NCBI GenBank assembly: GCA_900545245.1
Contig: UQYV01000027.1
Span: 1-44,361 of the forward strand
Source of the DNA: an uncultured Bacteroidales bacterium
Lineage (GTDB): Bacteria > Bacteroidota > Bacteroidia > Bacteroidales > UBA932
Direction: 5' to 3'
Length of the DNA: 44,361 bases
The notes under the pieces were generated by a model. The model did not search any database, had not been told where the DNA came from, and saw only the letters and a list, made by a program, of their open reading frames with translations. Position numbers and translations under genes: made by a program. Of this stretch, positions 24,865-32,691 are shown piece by piece. The stretch's first letter is position 1, and every line of letters starts with the position of its first letter.

Positions 24865-26456
24865 GCGGATTTAAAAAATATCTTTGCGGCGTCGCGGCGG
24901 CCATGCTCACGATTGCCACGATATTCGGCTGTGAGCCGGAGGACAGGCCCGAAGACGGTCCGATAGGTCACAGCCCGTGGACGAAACCTGTTGACGTTGC
25001 TCCGGTGGCACGCGAGGGTTGGGAAATCTACACTGGACCCAACTACCGCTATGGGCCGTCAATAATCATAAACGACGACAACTCAATAGACATCTGGCTC
25101 GCCACACCGGGCGACTACTACGGCAAGAACGTCAATCTCCACGTCTCCGACAATCAGACCGCGGCACAGCTCGGCAGCTCCGGCACATTTGCGCAGCGGT
25201 TCACGATGAACGAGGCTTTCGGATTCATATCCATCCAATGCCCGTCATGGAGCAGTGCCGAGGAAGGATTTACGTTGAAACTTTATGCGTGGAACACGGA
25301 CTATGCGACTACCATAGGCAGAAACGCCGTTGCGACAAAGAATTTCACCGGCTACACCGACAACGCATGGCTCAGCCTCTATCGCAGCGAAAGGGAGGAC
25401 TTTTCGGAGACTTTTCCGGCGGGCACATACCTTTGGGTGATGACAGACGGCACGGAGAAGTCGGGAATATGGAAATGCAATGATGGCGGCTCCTCGGGAA
25501 ACACTGATGCCGTTTCCTACATCAACGGGGAGGTGACAGACGGACAGTTCCGCTGCCGGATAACATCCGACGGCTCCGGCAAATACTTCTGGGACAAAAT
25601 AACATGGAGACATTCTGTGGACGGGGGCAGGACATGGACGGAAGAGGCTGATGCCCTGCTTCCTTCGGACGGAAAACGCGACGCCTTTTCGGTTTGCGAC
25701 CCGGGCGTTGCCAAATGGGGAGGCTGGTATTACATAGCCTACACATCCACCGAGGAACCGAACGGATATGACAACGACCTCTACATTGCCCGCAGCGTCT
25801 CCCCAACAGGACCGTGGGAAAAATGGAGCGGTGACGGTTGGGGCGACGATCCGCAGCCGGTCATCGACTATGAGCCTGTTGAGGGGCACGAGGGACAGGT
25901 CTTCGGTGCCGGGGAGCCGTGCATCGTTGTGAAGGATGATGTCGTCTATCTCTACTATTCGTACAATGACTTCCTCGTCGATCAGAACCGTCAGGGCACG
26001 ACGACGCGAGTCTCAACCGCATCCGCGAAGGACAGCAATTGGCCTGCTCATCTTGAATATAGGGGAGTGGCGCTGGACAAGAGCAACATCAGCAACCCGG
26101 ACCACACTGACGTGAAATTCGTTCAGAAAAGCCAGAAATTCGTCGCTATCCATGCTGAGAGACGCAATACCAACTACAGTCGCATCCGTATATGGGAGTC
26201 TGAGGACGGCATCACTTTCACTCAAGGCGAAACAGTGCAGGGCGAGCTCCGCAAGGGCGTGATTAACGCCGGAATGAGCGGCGACGGCTGCGGTCATGTC
26301 AAAGTCGGGGTCCAGCAATTCCTCTGCTATGCCCACAGTGATCCGCCCCGTGAATGGGGACGCTGGTACACATGGTTTCAGCCGCTCGACTGGGTGGAGT
26401 CTTCCGAGGAAGTCACCGTTTCCGGACAGAGTCGTCCTACTCCGGATTGGCACTGA
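24861..26456 (+). CDS. Beta-propeller lipoprotein with inserted beta-rich module, putative GH
   Basis: This 531-residue lipoprotein has lipobox Cys24 (TIFGC), followed by acidic EPEDRPED. A first blade (YGPSIIINDDNSIDIWLATPG) is interrupted at about residues 85-210 by a beta-rich segment (FAQRFTMNEAFGFISIQCPSW, FTLKLYAWNTDY, FPAGTYLWVMTDG) that looks like a carbohydrate-binding sandwich. Propeller blades then resume (ITWRHSVDGGRTWTEE, CDPGVAKWGGWYYIAYTSTEE, YIARSVSPTGPWEKWSG, GEPCIVVKDDVVYLYYSYND, IRIWESEDGITFTQGE). The propeller resembles GH43-like enzymes, but no family can be named. It overlaps the esterase gene by 4 bp, and its 3' end overlaps the convergent araC gene by 20 bp. Confidence 0.68.
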   Translation: MSGFKKYLCGVAAAMLTIATIFGCEPEDRPEDGPIGHSPWTKPVDVAPVAREGWEIYTGPNYRYGPSIIINDDNSIDIWLATPGDYYGKNVNLHVSDNQTAAQLGSSGTFAQRFTMNEAFGFISIQCPSWSSAEEGFTLKLYAWNTDYATTIGRNAVATKNFTGYTDNAWLSLYRSEREDFSETFPAGTYLWVMTDGTEKSGIWKCNDGGSSGNTDAVSYINGEVTDGQFRCRITSDGSGKYFWDKITWRHSVDGGRTWTEEADALLPSDGKRDAFSVCDPGVAKWGGWYYIAYTSTEEPNGYDNDLYIARSVSPTGPWEKWSGDGWGDDPQPVIDYEPVEGHEGQVFGAGEPCIVVKDDVVYLYYSYNDFLVDQNRQGTTTRVSTASAKDSNWPAHLEYRGVALDKSNISNPDHTDVKFVQKSQKFVAIHAERRNTNYSRIRIWESEDGITFTQGETVQGELRKGVINAGMSGDGCGHVKVGVQQFLCYAHSDPPREWGRWYTWFQPLDWVESSEEVTVSGQSRPTPDWH

Positions 26457-27327
26457 ACTTTTTGCGATACTCCTTCGGGGACATGCCGACTTCCCGGAGG
26501 AACATCGCGGAGAAGTAGGAGTTGTCGTCGAAGTTGAGATTCCATGCCACCTCTTTGATGCTGAGCGATGACTCTGCGAGCAGGCGGCAGGCCTCTGAGA
26601 TGCGCAGGCCGAGGATGTAGCGGGCGGGGGAGATGCCGTTGTACTCGCGGAACTTCTTTCTGAACCACGAGTAGCTCATCCCTGCTTCCTTCGCCACCTC
26701 CTCAAGGTTAATGGCCTCGCGGAACCGTTTCCTGATGATGGACTTGGCCGTGTCAATTTTGTCTGCAGAATAGTCTCCGCCCGCCTCTTTGTTGGAGTCG
26801 TGGTAGATGGCTATGCCCAGAAGCATGTTCACTGTGCCTGCAAGATATTGCTGGTAGGACGGCTTTTCCTGCACTGCAATCTGGAACGCGTCCTTGTACA
26901 TCGAAACAATGTCCTCGCGGATTCCCACTTTATAGACAGTTCTGTCAAGAAACCCCATTTTCATCCTTTTCTCGACGACTGAGCCCTGAAACCCGATCCA
27001 ATATTCTTCCCACCCCGTCTCCTTGTCAGGCATGTAGCTGTGCCAGCACCCGGGTCGCAGAAGAATCATCTCCCCACAGTTGATTTCCGTCACCTTGCCC
27101 TGTCTGTCATACATCGTTCCCTTGCCGGAATGGATGTACAGCAGTTGCCAGCTGTTGAGGACGCGACCTTTCCTGACATCGAAATAAAAGCCCTCCGGAT
27201 GCCTTTCGGCCGGCGGATAGCTTGCATATCCCTTCTCAATGGTCTGCGTCCCGACCGTATTCACGGTGATTCCCCATTGTTCGTCCTTTTTTCCGATGAG
27301 GAGATATTTTATGCTGACATTTTCCAT
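26437..27327 (-). CDS. AraC-family regulator, probable rhamnose regulator (RhaR-like)
   Basis: This 296-residue transcription factor has an N-terminal cupin-like sensing domain (LLYIHSGKGTMYDRQGKV, MILLRPGCWHSYMPDKETGWEEYWIGF) and a C-terminal double HTH of the AraC/XylS type (INLEEVAKEAGMSYSWFRKKFREYNGISPARYIL and LSIKEVAWNLNFDDNSYFSAMFLREVGMSPKEYRK). It is divergent from rhaB, separated by a 315-bp region that contains copy 1 of the long repeat. Bacteroides rhamnose genes are known to be activated by an adjacent AraC-type RhaR, so control of the rha genes is a reasonable inference. It is paralogous to the regulator at 31416-32321. Confidence 0.85.
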   Translation of the reverse strand: MENVSIKYLLIGKKDEQWGITVNTVGTQTIEKGYASYPPAERHPEGFYFDVRKGRVLNSWQLLYIHSGKGTMYDRQGKVTEINCGEMILLRPGCWHSYMPDKETGWEEYWIGFQGSVVEKRMKMGFLDRTVYKVGIREDIVSMYKDAFQIAVQEKPSYQQYLAGTVNMLLGIAIYHDSNKEAGGDYSADKIDTAKSIIRKRFREAINLEEVAKEAGMSYSWFRKKFREYNGISPARYILGLRISEACRLLAESSLSIKEVAWNLNFDDNSYFSAMFLREVGMSPKEYRKKFSANPE

Positions 27328-27344
27328 TTTCTTCGAAATATGAG

Positions 27345-27506
27345 TATGAAACCTTCAAAAAATAACCTGCATCATCTTTCTCATTCTTTTCGGTCTATAT
27401 TTATTTTCTCATCAGTCGTGTACCTCCAGTACACTCCTTCTTCCAAAAGAAATCTATACTCGAAAATAATTGACAAATCTGAAGCAGTTTATTTTTTTCA
27501 TGTTTC
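27345..27506. repeat. Long direct repeat, copy 1 (araC-rhaB intergenic)
   Basis: These 162 bp match 29105-29267 with one substitution (A/C at 27483/29243) and one T-run length difference (T7 versus T8). Inside are a perfect inverted repeat GTGTAC-CTCCA-GTACAC (27418-27434), TTTCTCAT twice, 28 bp apart (27377 and 27405), a TATATTTA near-match to the -7 consensus, and TTGAC followed by an AT-rich run. It lies between divergent regulatory and rhaB genes, so it is probably a control region. The remaining 27507-27642 has an inverted repeat TTCACG/CGTGAA (27511-27530) and AT-rich leader sequence. Confidence 0.92.
27418..27434. promoter_or_regulatory. Perfect inverted repeat, possible operator (copy 1)
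   Basis: GTGTAC-CTCCA-GTACAC is a perfect 6-bp-arm dyad inside the long repeat, present identically at 29178-29194 before rhaA. It is a candidate regulator-binding site or RNA hairpin. AraC proteins usually prefer direct repeats, so the binding factor is uncertain. Confidence 0.4.
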
Positions 27507-27642
27507 TATGTTCACGGCGTTCGTCGTGAATATAGCAGGCGAATATAAGTCAATAAAATCAAAAAACAATATTTTAATGTCATAATGATGCCTCGAAAGA
27601 TTCGGAAATATACTTCTTTTGCAAAACATAATTAACACACTC

Positions 27643-29109
27643 ATGGCATCAGCAGCGATAGATCTCGGCGCGACGAGCGGCCGCGTCGTAATTGGGAAAT
27701 ATACCGGTGACAGCATTCAAATGACTGAGATACACCGTTTTCAGAACAATATAATCAGAGTCGGAGGACGCAGCTATTGGGACCTTTGGGGACTGTGGAA
27801 CGAGATTATTACAGGACTCCGAAAGGCTGCCTCATCGGGCGAAACAATCGAATCTATAGGCGTGGACACTTGGGGTGTGGACTTTGTCCTTCTCGGCAAG
27901 GACGGACATTTTCTTGCACAGCCGCGCTCCTACCGTGACAACTACACCGTCGGAATGCCGGAAAAATTCTTTGGCACCATTCCACGCGAGGAACTCTACC
28001 GCAGGACGGGCATCCAAATCATGAACTTCAACACCGTCTTTCAGTTGTTCGCGATGGGACAGGAAGAGAATTCTGCATTGGAGGCCGCTGAAGGGCTTCT
28101 TTTTATGCCGGACGCAATTTCATATATGCTCACCGGGGAGAAAGTTTGTGAGTACACGATTCTCTCCACATCTGCGCTGATGAACCCCGCGACGCACGAT
28201 TTCGACGATGAAATTCTTGCTGCCGCCGGTGTGTCGCGCAGCCTTTTCGGACGACGGGTGATGCCTGGCGAGGTCATCGGAACGCTCACCGGCGAGGTTG
28301 CCTCCGAAACCGGGCTCGGAAACATCCATGTGATTGCGGTCGCCGGGCATGACACAGGTTCCGCTGTCGCCGCTGTTCCTGCAACGGACGGGAATTTCGC
28401 CTACCTCAGTTCCGGCACATGGTCACTGATGGGAGTGGAGACGCCGTCGCCGATTGTTTCGGACAGGTCATTTGAGATGAACTTTACAAATGAGGGCGGT
28501 GCTGAGGGCAACATCCGCTTCCTCAAGAACATAACAGGAATGTGGCTGCTTGAAAGATGCCGCGCGGCATGGGAAAAAGAGGGGAGAGAGTACAGCTATC
28601 CGCAGATAGTCGAGATGATGGGCGAGGCTCCGGCGTTCCGAAGCATGATTGATCCGGACGACAAGTCGTTTGCAGCTCCGGAAGACATGCCTTCGGCGAT
28701 TAGGGATTATTGCCTTGCTCACGGAGAGCCTGTTCCGTCGTCGGATGCCTGCCTTGTGCGTTGTATATTCGAGTCCCTTGCGCTGAAATACCGTCTTGTG
28801 CTCGGACGCCTTAAGGTGCTCTCTGGCAAGAATATAGAACGTCTGCATGTAATAGGCGGAGGTTCTCTCAATGCGGAACTGAACCGCATGATTGCCTCCT
28901 CGCTCGCTCTTCCGGTGATTGCGGGCCCTGCCGAGGCGACGACCGCAGGAAACCTCATGGCCCAGTTCGTAGGGCTTGGGCTTGCCTCTTCAATGGCCGG
29001 AATGCGGGGAGCGCTTGCCTCCGATGCCTCCCTGCGGCGCTTTGAGCCGGAGAATACGGAGGCTTGGGATGCAGCATATTCCCGTTTTCAGAAAATTCTC
29101 GCGCTATGA
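27643..29109 (+). CDS. rhaB: Rhamnulokinase
   Basis: RhaB phosphorylates L-rhamnulose to L-rhamnulose 1-phosphate using ATP. The 488-residue protein belongs to the FGGY kinase family and matches rhamnulokinase in length. Visible motifs are the N-terminal AAIDLGATSGRVVIG, VDTWGVDFVLL, the RNYTVG-like RDNYTVGMPEKF, AGHDTGSAVAAVPA, LSSGTWSLMGVE and LHVIGGGSLNAELNRM. The ATG at 27643 (MASAAIDLG) is preferred to an upstream TTG in the same frame. The gene sits between two copies of a 162-bp repeat, and the second copy supplies its TGA. It is first in the rhaB-rhaA-rhaD-araC row. Confidence 0.95.
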   Translation: MASAAIDLGATSGRVVIGKYTGDSIQMTEIHRFQNNIIRVGGRSYWDLWGLWNEIITGLRKAASSGETIESIGVDTWGVDFVLLGKDGHFLAQPRSYRDNYTVGMPEKFFGTIPREELYRRTGIQIMNFNTVFQLFAMGQEENSALEAAEGLLFMPDAISYMLTGEKVCEYTILSTSALMNPATHDFDDEILAAAGVSRSLFGRRVMPGEVIGTLTGEVASETGLGNIHVIAVAGHDTGSAVAAVPATDGNFAYLSSGTWSLMGVETPSPIVSDRSFEMNFTNEGGAEGNIRFLKNITGMWLLERCRAAWEKEGREYSYPQIVEMMGEAPAFRSMIDPDDKSFAAPEDMPSAIRDYCLAHGEPVPSSDACLVRCIFESLALKYRLVLGRLKVLSGKNIERLHVIGGGSLNAELNRMIASSLALPVIAGPAEATTAGNLMAQFVGLGLASSMAGMRGALASDASLRRFEPENTEAWDAAYSRFQKILAL

Positions 29110-29267
29110 AACCTTCAAAAAATAACCTGCATCATCTTTCTCATTCTTTTCGGTCTATATTTATTTTCTCATCAGTCGTGTACCTCCAGTACACTCCTTC
29201 TTCCAAAAGAAATCTATACTCGAAAATAATTGACAAATCTGACGCAGTTTATTTTTTTTCATGTTTC
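29105..29267. repeat. Long direct repeat, copy 2 (rhaB-rhaA intergenic)
   Basis: This 163-bp copy begins in the last sense codon of rhaB, contains its stop codon and ends 28 bp before the rhaA ATG. It is shifted exactly 1760 bp from copy 1. It carries the same inverted repeat (29178-29194) and promoter-like AT-rich end, so rhaA probably has the same regulatory input as the araC/rhaB region. Confidence 0.92.
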
Positions 29268-29295
29268 GATAGGAAAAATATAAAAACATAAAGAT

Positions 29296-30549
29296 ATGAA
29301 ACAGGAACTCATCAACAAGGCATACGAAATCGCCAAGGAGCGTTATGCCGAATTTGGAATCGACACAGAAAAGGTTCTCGCACAGCTTCAGGACTTCCAC
29401 CTCAGCATGCACTGCTGGCAGGCGGACGATGTGAAAGGCTTCGAAGTTCAAGCAGGAGCTCTCTCCGGCGGAATCCAGGCAACCGGCAACTACCCGGGAG
29501 CAGCCCGAAACATCGACGAACTCCGCGCCGACATCCTCAAGGCGAAGAGCCTCATCCCGGGAACCCACCGCCTCAATCTCCACGAGATTTACGGTGACTT
29601 CAAGGGCAAGGTTGTGGACCGCGACGAAGTGACTCCGGAATATTTCCAAAGCTGGATTGATTGGGGAAAGGAAAACAACACAAAACTCGACTTTAACTCC
29701 ACTTCATTCTCCCACCCGAAGAGCGGCAATCTCTCACTCGCCAACCCGGACAAGGGAATACGTGATTTCTGGATTGAGCATACGAGGCGCTGCCGCGAAA
29801 TTGCCGATGTGATTGGCAAGGCGCAGGGAGACCCGTGCATAATGAACCTTTGGGTGCACGACGGCTGCAAGGATGTTTCCGTCAACCACTACCTCTACCG
29901 CAGCCTTCTCAAAGACTCGCTCGACAAGATTTTTGCCGAGAAGAAGGACAATATGAAAGACTGCATTGAGGGAAAGGTCTTCGGCATCGGTCTTGAGAGC
30001 TTCACTGTCGGCTCCCACGATTTCTACACCGCATACGCAGCGCAGAACGGCAAGATTCCGACCATCGACACCGGACACTACCACCCGACAGAGAGCCCTG
30101 CCGACAAGGTTTCAGCCCTTTTGTGCTTCGTGAGCGAGCTTATGCTCCACGTCAGCCGCCCTATCCGCTGGGACTCCGACCACGTCACCATTATGGACGA
30201 TAACACAGTGGAACTCTTCTCGGAAATCGTCCGTGCAGGAGCCCTCAACCGCGTCCACTACGGTCTTGACTATTTCGACGGGGCAATGAACCGCGTCGGA
30301 GCCTATGTCACCGGCTCCCGTGCAGCACAGAAATCAATGCTCCGCGCCCTTCTTGAACCGAAGGAACTCATCTCCAAATATGAACTTGAGGACCGCCATT
30401 TCGAAGTTCTTGCTCTCGAAGAAGAGTGCAAGTCCCTCCCGTGGAACGCCGTCTATGACGAGTTCTGTCTCCGCAACGACGTCCCGGTCGGCAGCGATTT
30501 CATTCAGGAAGTTCAGAAGTATGAGAAGGAAGTAACTTCAAAAAGGTAG
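29296..30549 (+). CDS. rhaA: L-rhamnose isomerase
   Basis: RhaA interconverts L-rhamnose and L-rhamnulose in the cytoplasm and needs divalent metal. The 417-residue protein matches the family length. It shows the TIM-barrel family segments DFHLSMHCWQADDVKGFE, GTHRLNLHEIYGD, KLDFNSTSFSHPKSGNLSL, the metal-region motifs LWVHDGCKDV, GLESFTVGSHDFY, DTGHYHPTES and RWDSDHVTIMDD. The ATG at 29296 follows a purine-rich AT leader directly after repeat copy 2. rhaD follows 23 bp later. Confidence 0.97.
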   Translation: MKQELINKAYEIAKERYAEFGIDTEKVLAQLQDFHLSMHCWQADDVKGFEVQAGALSGGIQATGNYPGAARNIDELRADILKAKSLIPGTHRLNLHEIYGDFKGKVVDRDEVTPEYFQSWIDWGKENNTKLDFNSTSFSHPKSGNLSLANPDKGIRDFWIEHTRRCREIADVIGKAQGDPCIMNLWVHDGCKDVSVNHYLYRSLLKDSLDKIFAEKKDNMKDCIEGKVFGIGLESFTVGSHDFYTAYAAQNGKIPTIDTGHYHPTESPADKVSALLCFVSELMLHVSRPIRWDSDHVTIMDDNTVELFSEIVRAGALNRVHYGLDYFDGAMNRVGAYVTGSRAAQKSMLRALLEPKELISKYELEDRHFEVLALEEECKSLPWNAVYDEFCLRNDVPVGSDFIQEVQKYEKEVTSKR

Positions 30550-30572
30550 AAGCTGTTTTGTTGACAATAAAA

Positions 30573-31379
30573 ATGAAAAACTCTATACTTGAAAACCGCC
30601 CCGAACTGAGGCGTGAGATTGAAAAGGTTGCCGAGGTTGCCCTCTACCTCTGGGAAAAGGGATGGGCCGAAAGAAACGGCGGAAACATAGTCGTGAACGT
30701 CACCGAATATGTTGATGAGGGGATGAGGGCGCTACCGGCCATAGCTCCTAAGGTGCCTATGGTCCAGAAACTTCCGAACCTCAGGGGTTGCTGGTTCTTC
30801 TGCAAGGGCACCAACCGCAGGATGCGTGATCTCGCCCGTTTCCCGTTGGAGAACGGCTCCATAATCCGCATCTGCGACGACTGCGAAAGCTACGAAATCG
30901 TTGCAGACAACCCCGTGAAGCCGACATCCGAACTTGCCTCTCATCTTGCCATGCACTCACTGATGATAGAGCGTGGGAACGGCTACAAGGCCTCTCTCCA
31001 CACCCACCCGATTGAACTTGTGGCGATGACACATCACCGCCCGTTCCTCGCGAAGGATGTGCTGACGAAAATCCTGTGGTCCATGATTCCTGAGACCCGC
31101 GCCTTCTGTCCGAAGGGTCTGGGCATCATTCCTTATGAGATGCCGTCTTCCGCAGCCCTTGCCGACGCAACGGTCGCGCAGCTTGACGAATACGATGTCG
31201 TGATGTGGGAAAAACACGGTGTCTGTGCCGTGGGACCCGAAATCGGCGAAGCCTTCGACCAGGTGGATGTCCTGAACAAGGCCGCCCTCATCTACGAGGC
31301 CTCCCGCAACATGGGCTTCGAACCCGAGGGCATGACCGACGCCCAGATGGACGAGCTGAAGGTCGCTTTCAATCTTTAG
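30573..31379 (+). CDS. rhaD: Rhamnulose-1-phosphate aldolase
   Basis: RhaD is a zinc-dependent class II aldolase that cleaves L-rhamnulose 1-phosphate into dihydroxyacetone phosphate and L-lactaldehyde. The 268-residue protein has KGWAERNGGNIVVNVTEYV, PTSELASHLAMHSL, the metal-binding SLHTHPIELVAMTHH and the third-His region VVMWEKHGVCAVGP. The ATG at 30573 (MKNSILENRPEL) is preferred over an in-frame TTG at 30558 because it gives the usual N-terminus. It ends 36 bp before the second araC gene. Confidence 0.95.
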   Translation: MKNSILENRPELRREIEKVAEVALYLWEKGWAERNGGNIVVNVTEYVDEGMRALPAIAPKVPMVQKLPNLRGCWFFCKGTNRRMRDLARFPLENGSIIRICDDCESYEIVADNPVKPTSELASHLAMHSLMIERGNGYKASLHTHPIELVAMTHHRPFLAKDVLTKILWSMIPETRAFCPKGLGIIPYEMPSSAALADATVAQLDEYDVVMWEKHGVCAVGPEIGEAFDQVDVLNKAALIYEASRNMGFEPEGMTDAQMDELKVAFNL

Positions 31380-31415
31380 GCATTTCCCCCTCCTTATATA
31401 ATAAAAGTTCGCGCG

Positions 31416-32321
31416 ATGAAGGAAGATGTGCTTAAATATCTGACTTACACCGAACAGGATATGACCTGGGGCGGAGTCGTGAGTTTCGTAGAGACTCAGG
31501 ACGTCGCCCCAGGTCAGTCATATCCTCCGGGCGACCATCCCAAACGCTATCTTTTCTCCACCGAGACCGGTCGTGTCCTCAATGAGTTCCAAATGGTCTA
31601 CATAACTTCAGGCAGCGGCATGTTTCGCTCTAAATCGTTCAACGATGGCCGACTGACCAGAATCTCCGAGGGGGACATGTTGGTGCTCTTTCCCGGGGAA
31701 TGGCATTCTTACTATCCGGAAAAGGAGACCGGCTGGAAAGAGTACGGTATAGGATTCGCCGGAAAAATAGCCGCGTCGCTTCTGAAGCACGGCTTCATCT
31801 CTCCATCCAAGCCGGTCCTCCACATCGGCGTGCGTGAGGAAATAACCAGGCTATATGAGACGGCTCTTAGTGTTGCCTCGGAGCAGAAGTCTCTCTATCA
31901 GCAGCTTCTGTTCAGTCTGCTCAATCTCATAATCGGCTATTCATGCTTCTATGACAGGAATGGCACATTCTCCACAACCTACATGGAGAAGAAAATCAAC
32001 CAGGCCAAGCTTTTGATTTCTGACAATCTCGGGACCATCACCCCGGAGTCCTTGTCGGCAAAGCTCAATCTCGGCTACACTACTTTCCGTAAGAAATTCA
32101 AGGAATACACGGGCTTTTCTCCTGCCAAGTATATTCTTGAAATCAGGATAATGAAGGCTAAAGAACTTCTTACCAATACCTACATGACAGTCAATGAGAT
32201 AGCTTCGGAACTCGGCTTTGACAACATTGACTATTTCTATGTCGTTTTCAAGTCAAGGACCGGCATGACGCCACTGTCTTTCCGGAAAAAGAGCCAGGGT
32301 TCGTTTCGCTTGAACAAATAG
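31416..32321 (+). CDS. AraC-family regulator, paralogue of the regulator at 26437-27327
   Basis: This 301-residue protein has a cupin-like sensor domain (QMVYITSGSGMFRSK, MLVLFPGEWHSYYPEKETGWKEYGIGFAG) and an AraC-type double HTH (ITPESLSAKLNLGYTTFRKKFKEYTGFSPAKYIL and MTVNEIASELGFDNIDYFYVVFKSRTGMTPLSFRK). SYPP, GRVLN, PG.WHSY.P.KETGW.EY.IGF and the HTH are shared with the other regulator, indicating duplication. It is downstream of rhaD on the same strand and 370 bp upstream of the mutarotase/GH78 operon, so it could be autoregulated with the rha genes and activate PUL2. The ligand is probably rhamnose or a rhamnoside (inference). Confidence 0.84.
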   Translation: MKEDVLKYLTYTEQDMTWGGVVSFVETQDVAPGQSYPPGDHPKRYLFSTETGRVLNEFQMVYITSGSGMFRSKSFNDGRLTRISEGDMLVLFPGEWHSYYPEKETGWKEYGIGFAGKIAASLLKHGFISPSKPVLHIGVREEITRLYETALSVASEQKSLYQQLLFSLLNLIIGYSCFYDRNGTFSTTYMEKKINQAKLLISDNLGTITPESLSAKLNLGYTTFRKKFKEYTGFSPAKYILEIRIMKAKELLTNTYMTVNEIASELGFDNIDYFYVVFKSRTGMTPLSFRKKSQGSFRLNK

Positions 32322-32691
32322 TTCACAACTTTGATTTTTGGCAATAATAATTAGTTGCTTGCCAACGGAGGCGTAATGAAGATTTTTTTTCGTTACTTAG
32401 CAATATTAAAATCGCTTCTCTAATAATAGCGGTCAAAAAACAAAGAATTTGAAAAGGACCCTTCATATGATTTCTGCTCAAACCCTAAATGGGGGGGGGT
32501 ATAAATTGTTTTAGCCGCTTCGCGTCTTTCTTTGCGAAGTCTTTAATTCAAATAATTCCGTCTGTCGCTTCCGGACTACCTCGTATGGTTCCGGACAGTC
32601 TTTCGTGGCTTCCTTTGGGAGGCCGCGCCAGCGTAATTTGAAAAATGGCAACCACTGATTGACACAGACACATAATAATAACACACTGAAG
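32322..32691 (+). promoter_or_regulatory. 370-bp intergenic region upstream of PUL2
   Basis: This region has no convincing long gene. It contains a possible 15-codon frame after GGAGG (32376-32423, MKIFFRYLAILKSLL), a G9 tract (32491-32499), a hairpin CTTCGC/GCGAAG (32518-32539) and the direct repeat TTCCGGAC at 32569-32576 and 32589-32596. The repeat has a 20-bp period, about two helical turns, which suits an AraC-type activator. No exact TAnnTTTG with proper spacing was found; TAATTTG at about 32631 is one base short. This is the likely control region of PUL2. Confidence 0.5.
32569..32596. promoter_or_regulatory. TTCCGGAC direct-repeat pair, candidate activator site
   Basis: Two exact TTCCGGAC octamers start 20 bp apart, about 95-125 bp before the RhaM start codon. 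The same-face spacing and the adjacent araC-type gene make this a candidate AraC-family binding site. Inference only. Confidence 0.35.
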
